Part shown: positions 13,691 to 31,285 of the stretch, piece after piece
Layout of the letters: each line of letters opens with the position of its first letter
Numbering within the stretch: position 1 is the stretch's first letter
Assembly: GCF_043290135.1 (NCBI RefSeq)
Contig: NW_027464806.1
Location: 124,001-188,000, forward strand
Reading direction: 5' to 3'
DNA length: 64,000 nt
Source: Rhipicephalus microplus
Lineage: Eukaryota; Arthropoda; Arachnida; Ixodida; Ixodidae
The notes under the pieces: generated by a model
Seen by the model: only the letters and a program-made list of their open reading frames with translations
Databases searched by the model: none
What the model was told of the DNA's origin: nothing
Made by a program: the position numbers and the translations under genes

Positions 13691-15022
13691 CACATCAGCA
13701 ATCCCCCCCCCCCCCCAACCTCTAAGTGCTAAATATGTGGCACAAAAAGCAGGAAATGGACTCAATGAAAGGGTGAAAAATAATAATCATAATAGAAACG
13801 AAGATCAACACGCGCCTCAAAAAGCCCCATTCACTCCTCTTTCACATTTTCACGAGAAAATGAAGGTACACACATGGAGAACAATTTTTGTTATAGGTAG
13901 GCTTTGCCTGAGCAGAACCACTGTCGTGCGCCTTGGTTACACATTCGACACGCCTCGTCCTGTGCGGAGGTGGGTGGGAAACCAAGGGTGCACTTGAAAA
14001 TGCAATGCTCGTGGGTTGGTGTCGCCATCTGACGGCAGGCTCACGCGAGCGCGCCTTGCTTTCGAATTTCCCGCGCTCGAACCTCTCGCGTTTACATCAT
14101 GGGCTAGTCCCCCCCCCCCCCCTCTCGCGTGGGCGGCGAAGCCAGCCTCCCTAGAGTGACCACCTCTGCCGGCGAAATGGAAACACTTGTTGCGTAGCTG
14201 TCCGTCCAAGTAAAGCTTTCACAACTGCAGTGTTCGCAGCACCAGTACAGTACATGAGTGCCACTTCTATCAAGTGCAGCTTCCCTCAGCACGCTGCATG
14301 GGCAGCGCTTATTGTGTACTTGCTTCTGACTTGCGCAGAAATTCTGTTTAAACATCCCCTTCCACTTTTCTTTCTTTTTTTTTTGTATTTTGCAGCTCGG
14401 CAGCGCCAGGTGTGAAAAAAAAAAACAAACAAAAATTATTAGGCGTGACAATGTACACAATGTGTTATTGAATGGGGCACTTCTGAGTGCACAGCGGGCG
14501 CGGTAAACACGACCAACCTGTCACAATCAATTTTTTCATTTGTAAGTACACATCCCTTCTTCGTCTGGGTGCCCCACGGTAGAACATAGTGCGTTTTTAT
14601 TTATTTTGACACAACGTGACGCGATCGTGTAGTGGGCATTCCAAAGAAAAAAGCGAGTTCGTGCTTCCTGAGCATAGTCGTGTCTCCAAGAATGCAGTGA
14701 CCAGGGTAGAACGCTGCGCTCGGCTTCTTCCTTCGCGCGATAAGGTAACTAGGCGACGTTCGCTTGACGGGCCCGTTTTAGCAGCTTGGCTTGCAGGAAG
14801 GAGAGGAAGAACTCGCAGATGCGGCGATTGATTCGTGCATGCAGACCCAGGAGAAAGACGACGACGCGAACGAAATGCGGTGAACGTGACAAGTACCCAG
14901 CGCGATCAAGCTACTACTACACGAGGTGCTGCTCACCTGAGCGATGACGCAATGATATTGCAAAGAGGGACGGACGGGTATGGCGAACCGCTGGGATCAC
15001 ACTGCCGAAGCATCAAGTGGGT

Positions 15023-15038
15023 AGCCCTGAAGAGGGCT
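15023..15038 (-). terminator. Histone mRNA 3' stem-loop, H4 unit 2
   Basis: Same sequence and spacing as H4 unit 1. Confidence 0.92.
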
Positions 15039-15081
15039 GTTGTGTTCTCGTTGGCTGGCTGCAGGCGACGCCGCTGGCTTC

Positions 15082-15862
<781 letters not shown>

Positions 15863-17156
15863 TCGGCGGCCAGCTCGTCTCTCTCTCCCTCTTTTCTTCG
15901 CGAGGAGCGCGTTGGCCGCGCAGGTTGCTGCACTGACTATTTTTCTGCACTACAAGATTGAATATACACGGCAAACATGCTTTCGTTTGTTTGTTTGTTT
16001 TTAATTCTTTTCTCGTTACTGTTGCTAAGTTTCTTGCCCATTCATTCACGCACCCTTCACTGCTGCAAAATGGCGTATCAGTCGTATCAGCTGCCCCAGC
16101 GGCAAGGAGACATCAAACCGAGTAAGCGACAATTCATGTACGCGTACGTACAAGCCCAGCGGATACAACGCGTTCGCTAAAAAACGTTTCATCGTGTCCA
16201 CTGAACATGACACACGCAATATTTGTCAAAACTCACAGCTGCAACAGCTCACCTGTGTGCCGCACGTAAATAAACTGCACACTTAACACTTTGCGACTAC
16301 TCGTCCCCGGCGTGTGCCCCCCCCCCCTCTTTTTTTTTTTTCTTTTCTATGTTCTCGCTTTCTCTCTAATCACATCAATGCCTCATTTGCACGCACGAAA
16401 CCCGTTTCACGGCGTCACTTTGACGCCATCCTTGTCGCCAAACCAAGGGACTAACACACGCGGTCCGGGCACGGCCTCATGGCCGGAAATTTCTAAACAA
16501 AGCGTGCTCGCGTTGTTGTGGACGCCGGCACGTGAAATTCGGCAAAGTAACAGCACCTTTGGCTGGCTACGCGTGTCTCAAATTTTACTGTGGCAGCTCC
16601 ACTACATATCGCGATACGGCAGTTTCACCGAAGCCACGCAACGCGACCGCGCTCATTTCAGCATTCACGGGGACGGCAGAGAGTGAGAGCGCACCTCCTC
16701 TCGGGCGCGCCTCTCCTCCCGTAAACACGGACTGTCAAGCGGTCCGGTCGCAGCGAAGTTTCCCCATCTCCTTGCGGGGTGGTTCAACACCTGCCCGTTT
16801 CAAGTGCACGGTTGCACTGTGAGGAACCCTGCAAGGGTCACGCAATTACAGGCAAAACAGCCCTAACTCTAAAGCGCCTTACATAGGACGAGATTGGAGC
16901 GTAAAATGCACCACCCTTTATGCATTCTTTCTTCTTTACAGCGTTGGAAGAGTGTTCGTTCGCTGCATGTTTTACGCATGCGTACTTTCGCTTACATAAT
17001 ACCTTCGGAGGCTGACAACCTGTTAAGTAATCTATCAACGACTATCCGGACGGCATCAGCTGTGCAAAGAAGATTTGCAGTTGGCCTTCCAGAGCCGTCC
17101 AGAGCACACAAAGTAGGTCTACACATCGTGGCAACCAATATTTCGAAAAAAGTGAA

Positions 17157-18039
17157 TTGCGTAGTATTATAAAGAATACAACTTTCAGAATGAGCAAAAC
17201 TGCTTGGTTTGACCAAAGTACAAAGAGGTGCGATTTATACCACATCGATCCATTTATTGAATTAAAAATTACGCTGGCATTAGATAGAATATCGGAAACT
17301 CTAATTGACCGATTGAGGCTAGGCACGGCATACACAAAAACATTTGTTTTTTTTTTTTCTTTGCACAGACACGGCAGAGCTGAAAGTCCCGAATGCGAAT
17401 GCGGATTGATAGATGAAGACGTATGTCACCTTCTCGTAGACTGTCCACATCACGAGACGCCGTCTTAAGTCCGAACAGTTGGCATTAGACCGCAGACCGT
17501 TTAACATGAAGAAACTTCTGGGTCCGTGGCCTACTCGAGTTTTACAGTCGCACGCTTTAAAAGCATCAACACGTTCTTTACAAGACAGCGGGATTGCTGA
17601 TAAGTATTAAGAAATAACGAACTTTCATTTGTAACAAATGTACTTATTATGTACAGTATCACGTGACTCTCATCATGTGTGTGTTGTGAAATGAATGACG
17701 TGTCGACAATTATGTACACACGAGCGAATGCATCTTTATACGGACCAGACGTGTGCTCTACTGTTTTGTGCTGGTGGACCGAATATTATCGAGGGACATT
17801 ATATCAGAGACTTCATTCATTGACTTTCGAACATTTACTTACCATTGTGTTCTGATATGTGCGTATAAGTGTAAGTGTGTCTTTGCATATCTCTGCCCGA
17901 GTTTTCTACTTTCCATGCACTGCTTTGTACGTTTTGCTTCAAGATACGTGTTCAAGTTTAACTCAACGGCCAAGGAGTAGCCGGCGCCATAATGGTGCGC
18001 CGACATCTCCTTACATATCATATCAATAAGAAAAAAAGA
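17157..18039 (+). mobile_element. LINE 3' fragment, unit 2
   Basis: Same fragment as in unit 1. With 12 T in the T-run the two coding pieces are in one frame for 103 codons. Confidence 0.7.
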
Positions 18040-19219
18040 TGCGCGCCAATGCCCATCTATTGTATTCCCTTCTCACGTGCCCCAATACCAAACTGCGCGT
18101 GCCATTTCTGTGGTGCAAGTGTGTTTAAGTAGTCGCAGTTTCATCTTTCACAATCATGAGGGTTCCCATATTGAAAGTATTCCTTCCCCGAACTTGTGGC
18201 AGGGACGCACGATGCGAAATTACAAAATGATCGCGCTTGAAAGCTTCATACAAATGCACTGTCGACCCGCCGAACATAGTCAGTAATCTAAAACAAAGCG
18301 GAAATAAACGGTGCGTCCGCTCATTCATTTAAGGTAAGTTTCCCACCACATTCCGAATGGAACGTACCACTCATTTGTGCCTAGCACAGGCGCATTTGTT
18401 CTTTCGAAGAGAACACAGTGTTCCGCTACACCGTGTGATTATGTAAACGTCAAGCCGAGCAGTGTCGTTTGCTGGCCGGCCTGGCTATGTTTCTTTCGGC
18501 GACGCGCAAACGGAGCACTCGGTGCGAAAACGGGAAATGCCCATACCTCGTGTCGACCGCCTTTCTTTACTGGATTTCGTACTTCTTTGTGCACTATATA
18601 AATCACCTGCGTGGTACCCCTGTCATGCGTACGCACAGTTTTGTTTTTTCCTTCACTCGGGCTGTCGATACTTTGCTTTCGGACAATAATTAGCATGCAG
18701 TCCGCCGCCACGCTTTTCTGCTTCTACAGCTATTGTCACATGCGTCTATATATTTCTCCCCTATCTTTTCTTGCATCAATGCTTCCGCACATTTTTCACC
18801 GCGCCACGCACTTTAAGCTACATTCACTCCTCCTACAGTCTCGAAACGGGCCTGCCCTGCGCTCTCAAGAAATAAATGCCCCAATTTCGTAAACAAATGA
18901 ATGGCGTGGCAGAGAAGGAACTCTGCGCTGTCTGATGAATGTGGCTGTACCCTTCACATCGGGCGGCAGCTATCACCACCTAGCCATAATGCTGACCTAA
19001 CAAACAGCTACATTTATCTTGTTTTTTTTCTCTCTTTAAATAGTGAAGTATAGGACCGCGGTGCTTTGCAGTGAATGGTTTAGTTTTCACTCTTGCCTTG
19101 ACTTTAGCCACCAATAAGATAACCACCTTCTAGTTAATTCTACCCGCCTAAAGTCTATTTTGCCCTCCCCCGTCTCTAAACCCCGGTGCTTTTGAAAAAC
19201 TCTGCGCCATCATTCTAAA

Positions 19220-19304
19220 CTATAAGGTGAAGCCCTTTACATAGCATTATCAAGTGTTCGGCAGTTTCCTTCTCTCCGCATGCACTGCATACCGTGTATA
19301 CCCC
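19220..19304 (-). mobile_element. Antisense LINE relic, unit 2
   Basis: Same relic as at 9427-9511. Confidence 0.45.
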
Positions 19305-19650
19305 TTCATATTTGGCCCGACATGTCGGAGTTGCTCGGGCAAGCGCTGACGCGAGTTTCCTATTCTATCATTTCCCAAGAGCTGAACACACTCGAGTTCA
19401 TGTTACCTTTTTTTGAGAGAAGCGGCCACCTTCCCCCTGTTTTTTTTTTTTTTTAATTACCACGCTCCTGGTTTTGTTTTCCCTCCATTACCGTACTTGT
19501 GGCACTTTTCTCCGCGCACTCGGTCTTCTCTAATTTACCTGTTCAACCTCCCCGAGCACACACGTCGAGCGCGGCACACCAACGCTCCTGCTAGCGGTGT
19601 TCAACAGAGAGAAGAGGATGGATTCGGAGCCGAATCTCTCAGCACAACCC

Positions 19651-20103
19651 CTATGCCGACGCAGACAATTTGGGTGGCTCTGAGAAGAGCCGTTGATTTG
19701 TCGTTGCTCGCTGTGGCCCACGACGCACGCCTACGGAGCTGGTGTACTTGGTGACGGCTTTTGTACCCTCGGACACCGCGTGCTTGGCCAGCTCTCCGGG
19801 CAGCAGCAGGCGCACCGCGGTCTGGATCTCCCGGCTCGTGATGGTCGAGCGCTTGTTGTAGTGAGCAAGGCGTGACGACTCGGCGGCGATACGCTCGAAG
19901 ATGTCGTTCACGAAGCTGTTCATGATGGACATGGCCTTGCTGGAGACACCAGTGTCGGGGTGCACCTGCTTCAGCACCTTATAGATGTAGATGGAGAAGC
20001 TCTCCTTCCTGCGGCGCTTCTTCTTCTTCTTGTCCGTGGCGCGCACATTCTTCTGCGCCTTGCCGGCCTTCTTGACGGCTTTGCCAGACGGTTGGGGAGG
20101 CAT
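19651..20103 (-). CDS. H2B: Histone H2B, unit 3: stop codon lost by frameshift, extended C-terminus
   Basis: Residues 1-123 match the other copies. A 2-bp deletion at 19734/19735 (CTACTTGG in the others, CTACGG here, + strand) then removes the last lysine codon and the stop. The frame runs on for 27 new residues to a stop at 19651, giving 150 residues instead of 124. The extension crosses the mRNA stem-loop at 19676-19691, which would be translated as RLFSEPP. The conserved K119 remains but the C-terminal K124 is lost. Ribosomes would unfold the element needed for 3' processing and stability, so this copy is probably non-productive. A sequencing error in the array is the alternative. Confidence 0.85.
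   Translation of the reverse strand: MPPQPSGKAVKKAGKAQKNVRATDKKKKKRRRKESFSIYIYKVLKQVHPDTGVSSKAMSIMNSFVNDIFERIAAESSRLAHYNKRSTITSREIQTAVRLLLPGELAKHAVSEGTKAVTKYTSSVGVRRGPQRATTNQRLFSEPPKLSASA
19676..19691 (-). terminator. Histone mRNA stem-loop, H2B unit 3 (inside the extended reading frame)
   Basis: The sequence is the same as in unit 2, but here the frameshifted H2B frame passes through it and stops 23 bases beyond. Confidence 0.9.
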
Positions 20104-21095
<992 letters not shown>

Positions 21096-21134
21096 GCGAG
21101 CACCCCTTCCGCGCGCTCGCCGCATTCCCCAAAC

Positions 21135-21150
21135 GGTCCTTCTAAGGACC
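21135..21150 (+). terminator. Histone mRNA 3' stem-loop, H2A unit 3
   Basis: Same sequence and spacing as H2A unit 1. Confidence 0.95.
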
Positions 21151-21560
21151 ACCCAAACAGGTGACGCGGCCGTGTTTCGCTTCGCAGTCACGATGGCTCT
21201 GTTCGTACCCTCAAGCGTGTTTGTTTTTCTATACTTTATATATATTTCCTCGCGACATCAGTTAGCCACAAGTGCGCGACGCCAAATGCTGCAAAGAGAC
21301 AACCAAATCACGCAGCTCGGCACCGAAAAAGACAGAAAAGAGCATGTAAGCGTTGTCATTTCTCATTAAAAAAAAAAAAAAAAGCTCCACACGTAACCGT
21401 CTATCCTTACGATGACACCTGAACGGGTCAGCACAGGGACAGAGTAAATTTAATACCTTTGAATAGAAAAACAAACGTAAGGTAAAAAAAAAAGAGAGAG
21501 AGAGAGAGAGAACCCGCCGTTAGCGCATTCCATTTGGTGCTTCTAACACAATTTATTTCG

Positions 21561-21974
21561 TCTATCTTGCTAGGCAGCGCAGCCACTATTACACAGAACA
21601 CACAACACAAGCGCTTAACTTCAACTAAACGTTTATTGCAAAAAAAAAAAAAAAAAATTGTCCAGAATATGGCACAAAAACTTGTTCAGCTTCAAAAGAA
21701 ATGAAAGGAAATGACACGCGATGATTTCGAGTGTGTTAGTGCACTCTCTATCGCGCTCACGCGGAAAGAACTGTTTTTTGGATGGGGTGATAGAGAATAA
21801 CAGACAGTAATGTGCGGGACTGGCACGTGTGCTTTTTGTTGTCTACCTTTTACTATTCTTTTTCTCTGTTCACCCCCTTTATAAACTCTGACGTTTGCAA
21901 TGAAAGTTCAGTTGAAGTTAAGCGCTTGTGTTGTGAGGTCTGTGTAATAGTGGCTGCGCTTCCTAGCGAGATGG
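21561..21974. repeat. Inverted repeat pair in H2A-H3 spacer, unit 3
   Basis: Same pair as in unit 1; the inner A-run differs in length. Confidence 0.7.
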
Positions 21975-22427
21975 ATCCTTACCAACTGGCCCGATACAAT
22001 TGTTTATTTCGTCTCTCGGTAAAACTTCATCACCTCCTACGAGTGCACCCAAAAGTTGCGCCGGGGTCCAGCAGCCCAAGTCACCATGGCGTTACGCAAA
22101 CAGAAGCCCTCAAAAACACCTTACAAGCGGCGGGCAAAAAGGTAAACACATAAATGAAATTGACACACCACAGGGTCGCAGCACGGCTGCTGCACACACA
22201 CCGACTGAAGCTAGCCTACCTTTTCTCTGTCTACTCATAATGATACACACTTTTACCTTGAATTTGTCAAAGCTGAGCCATTTCTTCGTAATAACGACGC
22301 GCCGACGTTCCGTTCTTCCGCGCGCTAGACAACGGCAGCCACGTACGTACAAAACATGACAGCAAAAGAGGGTGCGGCCGGAGTACGTGGCCTGGAGTGG
22401 TCTCGTAGCCAAAGCAGACACGTTGGT

Positions 22428-22443
22428 GGTCCTGAGAAGGACC
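22428..22443 (-). terminator. Histone mRNA 3' stem-loop, H3 unit 3
   Basis: Same sequence and spacing as H3 unit 1. Confidence 0.95.
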
Positions 22444-22490
22444 GTTTGTTGTTGCTTGCCTGTCGACCGAAGCGCAGGGAGCAGCCCAAC

Positions 22491-23006
<516 letters not shown>

Positions 23007-23426
23007 CCGAAGCGTGAGAACCCGTCCGCGTGCGAGCGCGGAAGCGTACGCCAGGATGCTGGCTGGCGCTCATTTTCGGGCAACCGTGCAGTTCGCGGCT
23101 GCAAAGAGGTACACCGAAACGAAACCACTACCGCTGTACAATACAGCCTGCTGCGCATTTCTTTCGCCTTCCAGGCAACACATCAATCGACGCTGTAGCT
23201 CGTCGCTTCCCGAAGCGGCGCGACGGAGTGCGAGACGCCACCATTCACGCCAACAGCGCGCATCGCACTAGAGCGCCTCGCATCACCGAGGGCAAATGCG
23301 CACTGCCACGCCAAAAAAACTTGCTCCTTGCGTTGTCGCTTATTTGCGACCATTACGTAGATGGGCGAAGACGACGAGAGACCACCGGCAGTGTTGGTAT
23401 ATGCATACACGTCCGCGCAACGACAA

Positions 23427-23647
23427 GGAGTAAAACGCAACAAAACATTCTAACACAAACACCCCGTACATCCAACTGCCACTGAGCGCGCCTACTTGCT
23501 CAATCGCAGACAGTAACGGGACTCAATTTTATCTTCCTTTCCCTCTTAAGAATCACTCATACATACTTGCCAAACTACTAGGTGCGCTCAATGGCGGTTG
23601 GATGTACGGGGTGTTTGCGTTCGAATGTTTTGTTTCATTTTTACTCC
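23427..23647. repeat. Foldback element, unit 3
   Basis: 221 bp, the same arms as unit 1. Confidence 0.75.
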
Positions 23648-23702
23648 TATTCCCTCGATATGTCGTCTCACTCTGGCTTCCCTCATGTCTCTTTCTCTAC
23701 AC

Positions 23703-23819
23703 TTTTATTCCCACCCTTTTAATCCCCCCTCACCCCCCATCCCTTGTGAGCTACCGCTGAGGTGTCGCATCCTGATGCAGACAGTTTCGGGGCTCACTTT
23801 CCTCTTCTTTTCCATCTTA
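23703..23819 (+). mobile_element. Old 3' end related to the retroposon, unit 3
   Basis: Same fossil as at 3761-3877. Confidence 0.55.
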
Positions 23820-25155
23820 CACATCAGCAATCCCCCCCCCCCCCCCCAACCTCTAAGTGCTAAATATGTGGCACAAAAAGCAGGAAATGGACTCAATGAA
23901 AGGGTGAAAAATAATAATCATAATAGAAACGAAGATCAACACGCGCCTCAAAAAGCCCCATTCACTCCTCTTTCACATTTTCACGAGAAAATGAAGGTAC
24001 ACACATGGAGAACAATTTTTGTTATAGGTAGGCTTTGCCTGAGCAGAACCACTGTCGTGCGCCTTGGTTACACATTCGACACGCCTCGTCCTGTGCGGAG
24101 GTGGGTGGGAAACCAAGGGTGCACTTGAAAATGCAATGCTCGTGGGTTGGTGTCGCCATCTGACGGCAGGCTCACGCGAGCGCGCCTTGCTTTCGAATTT
24201 CCCGCGCTCGAACCTCTCGCGTTTACATCATGGGCTAGTCCCCCCCCCCCCCCCTCTCGCGTGGGCGGCGAAGCCAGCCTCCCTAGAGTGACCACCTCTG
24301 CCGGCGAAATGGAAACACTTGTTGCGTAGCTGTCCGTCCAAGTAAAGCTTTCACAACTGCAGTGTTCGCAGCACCAGTACAGTACATGAGTGCCACTTCT
24401 ATCAAGTGCAGCTTCCCTCAGCACGCTGCATGGGCAGCGCTTATTGTGTACTTGCTTCTGACTTGCGCAGAAATTCTGTTTAAACATCCCCTTCCACTTT
24501 TCTTTCTTTTTTTTTTGTATTTTGCAGCTCGGCAGCGCCAGGTGTGAAAAAAAAAAAACAAACAAAAATTATTAGGCGTGACAATGTACACAATGTGTTA
24601 TTGAATGGGGCACTTCTGAGTGCACAGCGGGCGCCTTAAACACGACCAACCTGTCACAATCAATTTTTTCATTTGTAAGTACACATCCCTTCTTCGTCTG
24701 GGTGCCCCACGGTAGAACATAGTGCGTTTTTATTTATTTTGACACAACGTGACGCGATCGTGTAGTGGGCATTCCAAAGAAAAAAGCGAGTTCGTGCTTC
24801 CTGAGCATAGTCGTGTCTCCAAGAATGCAGTGACCAGGGTAGAACGCTGCGCTCGGCTTCTTCCTTCGCGCGATAAGGTAACTAGGCGACGTTCGCTTGA
24901 CGGGCCCGTTTTAGCAGCTTGGCTTGCAGGAAGGAGAGGAAGAACTCGCAGATGCGGCGATTGATTCGTGCATGCAGACCCAGGAGAAAGACGACGACGC
25001 GAACGAAATGCGGTGAACGTGACAAGTACCCAGCGCGATCAAGCTACTACTACACGAGGTGCTGCTCACCTGAGCGATGACGCAATGATATTGCAAAGAG
25101 GGACGGACGGGTATGGCGAACCGCTGGGATCACACTGCCGAAGCATCAAGTGGGT

Positions 25156-25171
25156 AGCCCTGAAGAGGGCT
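25156..25171 (-). terminator. Histone mRNA 3' stem-loop, H4 unit 3
   Basis: Same sequence and spacing as H4 unit 1. Confidence 0.92.
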
Positions 25172-25214
25172 GTTGTGTTCTCGTTGGCTGGCTGCAGGCG
25201 ACGCCGCTGGCTTC

Positions 25215-25994
<780 letters not shown>

Positions 25995-27286
25995 TCGGCG
26001 GCCAGCTCGTCTCTCTCTCCCTCTTTTCTTCGCGAGGAGCGCGTTGGCCGCGCAGGTTGCTGCACTGACTATTTTTCTGCACTACAAGATTGAATATACA
26101 CGGCAAACATGCTTTCGTTTGTTTGTTTGTTTTTAATTCTTTTCTCGTTACTGTTGCTAAGTTTCTTGCCCATTCATTCACGCACCCTTCACTGCTGCAA
26201 AATGGCGTATCAGTCGTATCAGCTGCCCCAGCGGCAAGGAGACATCAAACCGAGTAAGCGACAATTCATGTACGCGTACGTACAAGCCCAGCGGATACAA
26301 CGCGTTCGCTAAAAAACGTTTCATCGTGTCCACTGAACATGACACACGCAATATTTGTCAAAACTCACAGCTGCAACAGCTCACCTGTGTGCCGCACGTA
26401 AATAAACTGCACACTTAACACTTTGCGACTACTCGTCCCCGGCGTGTGCCCCCCCCCCTCTTTTTTTTTTTCTTTTCTATGTTCTCGCTTTCTCTCTAAT
26501 CACATCAATGCCTCATTTGCACGCACGAAACCCGTTTCACGGCGTCACTTTGACGCCATCCTTGTCGCCAAACCAAGGGACTAACACACGCGGTCCGGGC
26601 ACGGCCTCATGGCCGGAAATTTCTAAACAAAGCGTGCTCGCGTTGTTGTGGACGCCGGCACGTGAAATTCGGCAAAGTAACAGCACCTTTGGCTGGCTAC
26701 GCGTGTCTCAAATTTTACTGTGGCAGCTCCACTACATATCGCGATACGGCAGTTTCACCGAAGCCACGCAACGCGACCGCGCTCATTTCAGCATTCACGG
26801 GGACGGCAGAGAGTGAGAGCGCACCTCCTCTCGGGCGCGCCTCTCCTCCCGTAAACACGGACTGTCAAGCGGTCCGGTCGCAGCGAAGTTTCCCCATCTC
26901 CTTGCGGGGTGGTTCAACACCTGCCCGTTTCAAGTGCACGGTTGCACTGTGAGGAACCCTGCAAGGGTCACGCAATTACAGGCAAAACAGCCCTAACTCT
27001 AAAGCGCCTTACATAGGACGAGATTGGAGCGTAAAATGCACCACCCTTTATGCATTCTTTCTTCTTTACAGCGTTGGAAGAGTGTTCGTTCGCTGCATGT
27101 TTTACGCATGCGTACTTTCGCTTACATAATACCTTCGGAGGCTGACAACCTGTTAAGTAATCTATCAACGACTATCCGGACGGCATCAGCTGTGCAAAGA
27201 AGATTTGCAGTTGGCCTTCCAGAGCCGTCCAGAGCACACAAAGTAGGTCTACACATCGTGGCAACCAATATTTCGAAAAAAGTGAA

Positions 27287-28167
27287 TTGCGTAGTATTAT
27301 AAAGAATACAACTTTCAGAATGAGCAAAACTGCTTGGTTTGACCAAAGTACAAAGAGGTGCGATTTATACCACATCGATCCATTTATTGAATTAAAAATT
27401 ACGCTGGCATTAGATAGAATATCGGAAACTCTAATTGACCGATTGAGGCTAGGCACGGCATACACAAAAACATTTGTTTTTTTTTTTCTTTGCACAGACA
27501 CGGCAGAGCTGAAAGTCCCGAATGCGAATGCGGATTGATAGATGAAGACGTATGTCACCTTCTCGTAGACTGTCCACATCACGAGACGCCGTCTTAAGTC
27601 CGAACAGTTGGCATTAGACCGCAGACCGTTTAACATGAAGAAACTTCTGGGTCCGTGGCCTACTCGAGTTTTACAGTCGCACGCTTTAAAAGCATCAACA
27701 CGTTCTTTACAAGACAGCGGGATTGCTGATAAGTATTAAGAAATAACGAACTTTCATTTGTAACAAATGTACTTATTATGTACAGTATCACGTGACTCTC
27801 ATCATGTGTGTGTTGTGAAATGAATGACGTGTCGACAATTATGTACACACGAGCGAATGCATCTTTATACGGACCAGACGTGTGCTCTACTGTTTTGTGC
27901 TGGTGGACCGAATATTATCGAGGGACATTATATCAGAGACTTCATTCATTGACTTTCGAACATTTACTTACCATTGTGTTCTGATATGTGCGTATAAGTG
28001 TAAGTGTGTCTTTGCATATCTCTGCCCGAGTTTTCTACTTTCCATGCACTGCTTTGTACGTTTTGCTTCAAGATACGTGTTCAAGTTTAACTCAACGGCC
28101 AAGGAGTAGCCGGCGCCATAATGGTGCGCCGACATCTCCTTACATATCATATCAATAAGAAAAAAAG
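27287..28167 (+). mobile_element. LINE 3' fragment, unit 3
   Basis: Same fragment as in unit 1, with 11 T, so the frame is broken. Confidence 0.7.
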
Positions 28168-29348
28168 ATGCGCGCCAATGCCCATCTATTGTATTCCCTT
28201 CTCACGTGCCCCAATACCAAACTGCGCGTGCCATTTCTGTGGTGCAAGTGTGTTTAAGTAGTCGCAGTTTCATCTTTCACAATCATGAGGGTTCCCATAT
28301 TGAAAGTATTCCTTCCCCGAACTTGTGGCAGGGACGCACGATGCGAAATTACAAAATGATCGCGCTTGAAAGCTTCATACAAATGCACTGTCGACCCGCC
28401 GAACATAGTCAGTAATCTAAAACAAAGCGGAAATAAACGGTGCGTCCGCTCATTCATTTAAGGTAAGTTTCCCACCACATTCCGAATGGAACGTACCACT
28501 CATTTGTGCCTAGCACAGGCGCATTTGTTCTTTCGAAGAGAACACAGTGTTCCGCTACACCGTGTGATTATGTAAACGTCAAGCCGAGCAGTGTCGTTTG
28601 CTGGCCGGCCTGGCTATGTTTCTTTCGGCGACGCGCAAACGGAGCACTCGGTGCGAAAACGGGAAATGCCCATACCTCGTGTCGACCGCCTTTCTTTACT
28701 GGATTTCGTACTTCTTTGTGCACTATATAAATCACCTGCGTGGTACCCCTGTCATGCGTACGCACAGTTTTGTTTTTTCCTTCACTCGGGCTGTCGATAC
28801 TTTGCTTTCGGACAATAATTAGCATGCAGTCCGCCGCCACGCTTTTCTGCTTCTACAGCTATTGTCACATGCGTCTATATATTTCTCCCCTATCTTTTCT
28901 TGCATCAATGCTTCCGCACATTTTTCACCGCGCCACGCACTTTAAGCTACATTCACTCCTCCTACAGTCTCGAAACGGGCCTGCCCTGCGCTCTCAAGAA
29001 ATAAATGCCCCAATTTCGTAAACAAATGAATGGCGTGGCAGAGAAGGAACTCTGCGCTGTCTGATGAATGTGGCTGTACCCTTCACATCGGGCGGCAGCT
29101 ATCACCACCTAGCCATAATGCTGACCTAACAAACAGCTACATTTATCTTGTTTTTTTTCTCTCTTTAAATAGTGAAGTATAGGACCGCGGTGCTTTGCAG
29201 TGAATGGTTTAGTTTTCACTCTTGCCTTGACTTTAGCCACCAATAAGATAACCACCTTCTAGTTAATTCTACCCGCCTAAAGTCTATTTTGCCCTCCCCC
29301 GTCTCTAAACCCCGGTGCTTTTGAAAAACTCTGCGCCATCATTCTAAA

Positions 29349-29433
29349 CTATAAGGTGAAGCCCTTTACATAGCATTATCAAGTGTTCGGCAGTTTCCTT
29401 CTCTCCGCATGCACTGCATACCGTGTATACCCC
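29349..29433 (-). mobile_element. Antisense LINE relic, unit 3
   Basis: Same relic as at 9427-9511. Confidence 0.45.
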
Positions 29434-29807
29434 TTCATATTTGGCCCGACATGTCGGAGTTGCTCGGGCAAGCGCTGACGCGAGTTTCCTATTCTATCAT
29501 TTCCCAAGAGCTGAACACACTCGAGTTCATGTTACCTTTTTTTGAGAGAAGCGGCCACCTTCCCCCTGTTTTTTTTTTTTTTTTTTAATTACCACGCTCC
29601 TGGTTTTGTTTTCCCTCCATTACCGTACTTGTGGCACTTTTCTCCGCGCACTCGGTCTTCTCTAATTTACCTGTTCAACCTCCCCGAGCACACACGTCGA
29701 GCGCGGCACACCAACGCTCCTGCTAGCGGTGTTCAACAGAGAGAAGAGGATGGATTCGGAGCCGAATCTCTCAGCACAACCCCTATGCCGACGCAGACAA
29801 TTTGGGT

Positions 29808-29823
29808 GGCTCTGAGAAGAGCC
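29808..29823 (-). terminator. Histone mRNA 3' stem-loop, H2B unit 4
   Basis: Same 16-nt sequence as in unit 2, 39 nt past the H2B stop. Confidence 0.95.
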
Positions 29824-29862
29824 GTTGATTTGTCGTTGCTCGCTGTGGCCCACGACGCACGC

Positions 29863-30237
29863 CTACTTGGAGCTGGTGTACTTGGTGACGGCTTTTGTAC
29901 CCTCGGACACCGCGTGCTTGGCCAGCTCTCCGGGCAGCAGCAGGCGCACCGCGGTCTGGATCTCCCGGCTCGTGATGGTCGAGCGCTTGTTGTAGTGAGC
30001 AAGGCGTGACGACTCGGCGGCGATACGCTCGAAGATGTCGTTCACGAAGCTGTTCATGATGGACATGGCCTTGCTGGAGACACCAGTGTCGGGGTGCACC
30101 TGCTTCAGCACCTTATAGATGTAGATGGAGAAGCTCTCCTTCCTGCGGCGCTTCTTCTTCTTCTTGTCCGTGGCGCGCACATTCTTCTGCGCCTTGCCGG
30201 CCTTCTTGACGGCTTTGCCAGACGGTTGGGGAGGCAT
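29863..30237 (-). CDS. H2B: Histone H2B, unit 4
   Basis: Intact 124-residue copy, same protein as unit 2. The neighbouring H2A start site carries the retroposon (30438-30780). The H2B TATA box and start site lie on the other side of the CCAAT box and are unchanged. Confidence 0.98.
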   Translation of the reverse strand: MPPQPSGKAVKKAGKAQKNVRATDKKKKKRRRKESFSIYIYKVLKQVHPDTGVSSKAMSIMNSFVNDIFERIAAESSRLAHYNKRSTITSREIQTAVRLLLPGELAKHAVSEGTKAVTKYTSSK

Positions 30238-31230
<993 letters not shown>

Positions 31231-31269
31231 GCGAGCACCCCTTCCGCGCGCTCGCCGCATTCCCCAAAC

Positions 31270-31285
31270 GGTCCTTCTAAGGACC
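31270..31285 (+). terminator. Histone mRNA 3' stem-loop, H2A unit 4
   Basis: Same sequence and spacing as H2A unit 1. Confidence 0.95.
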
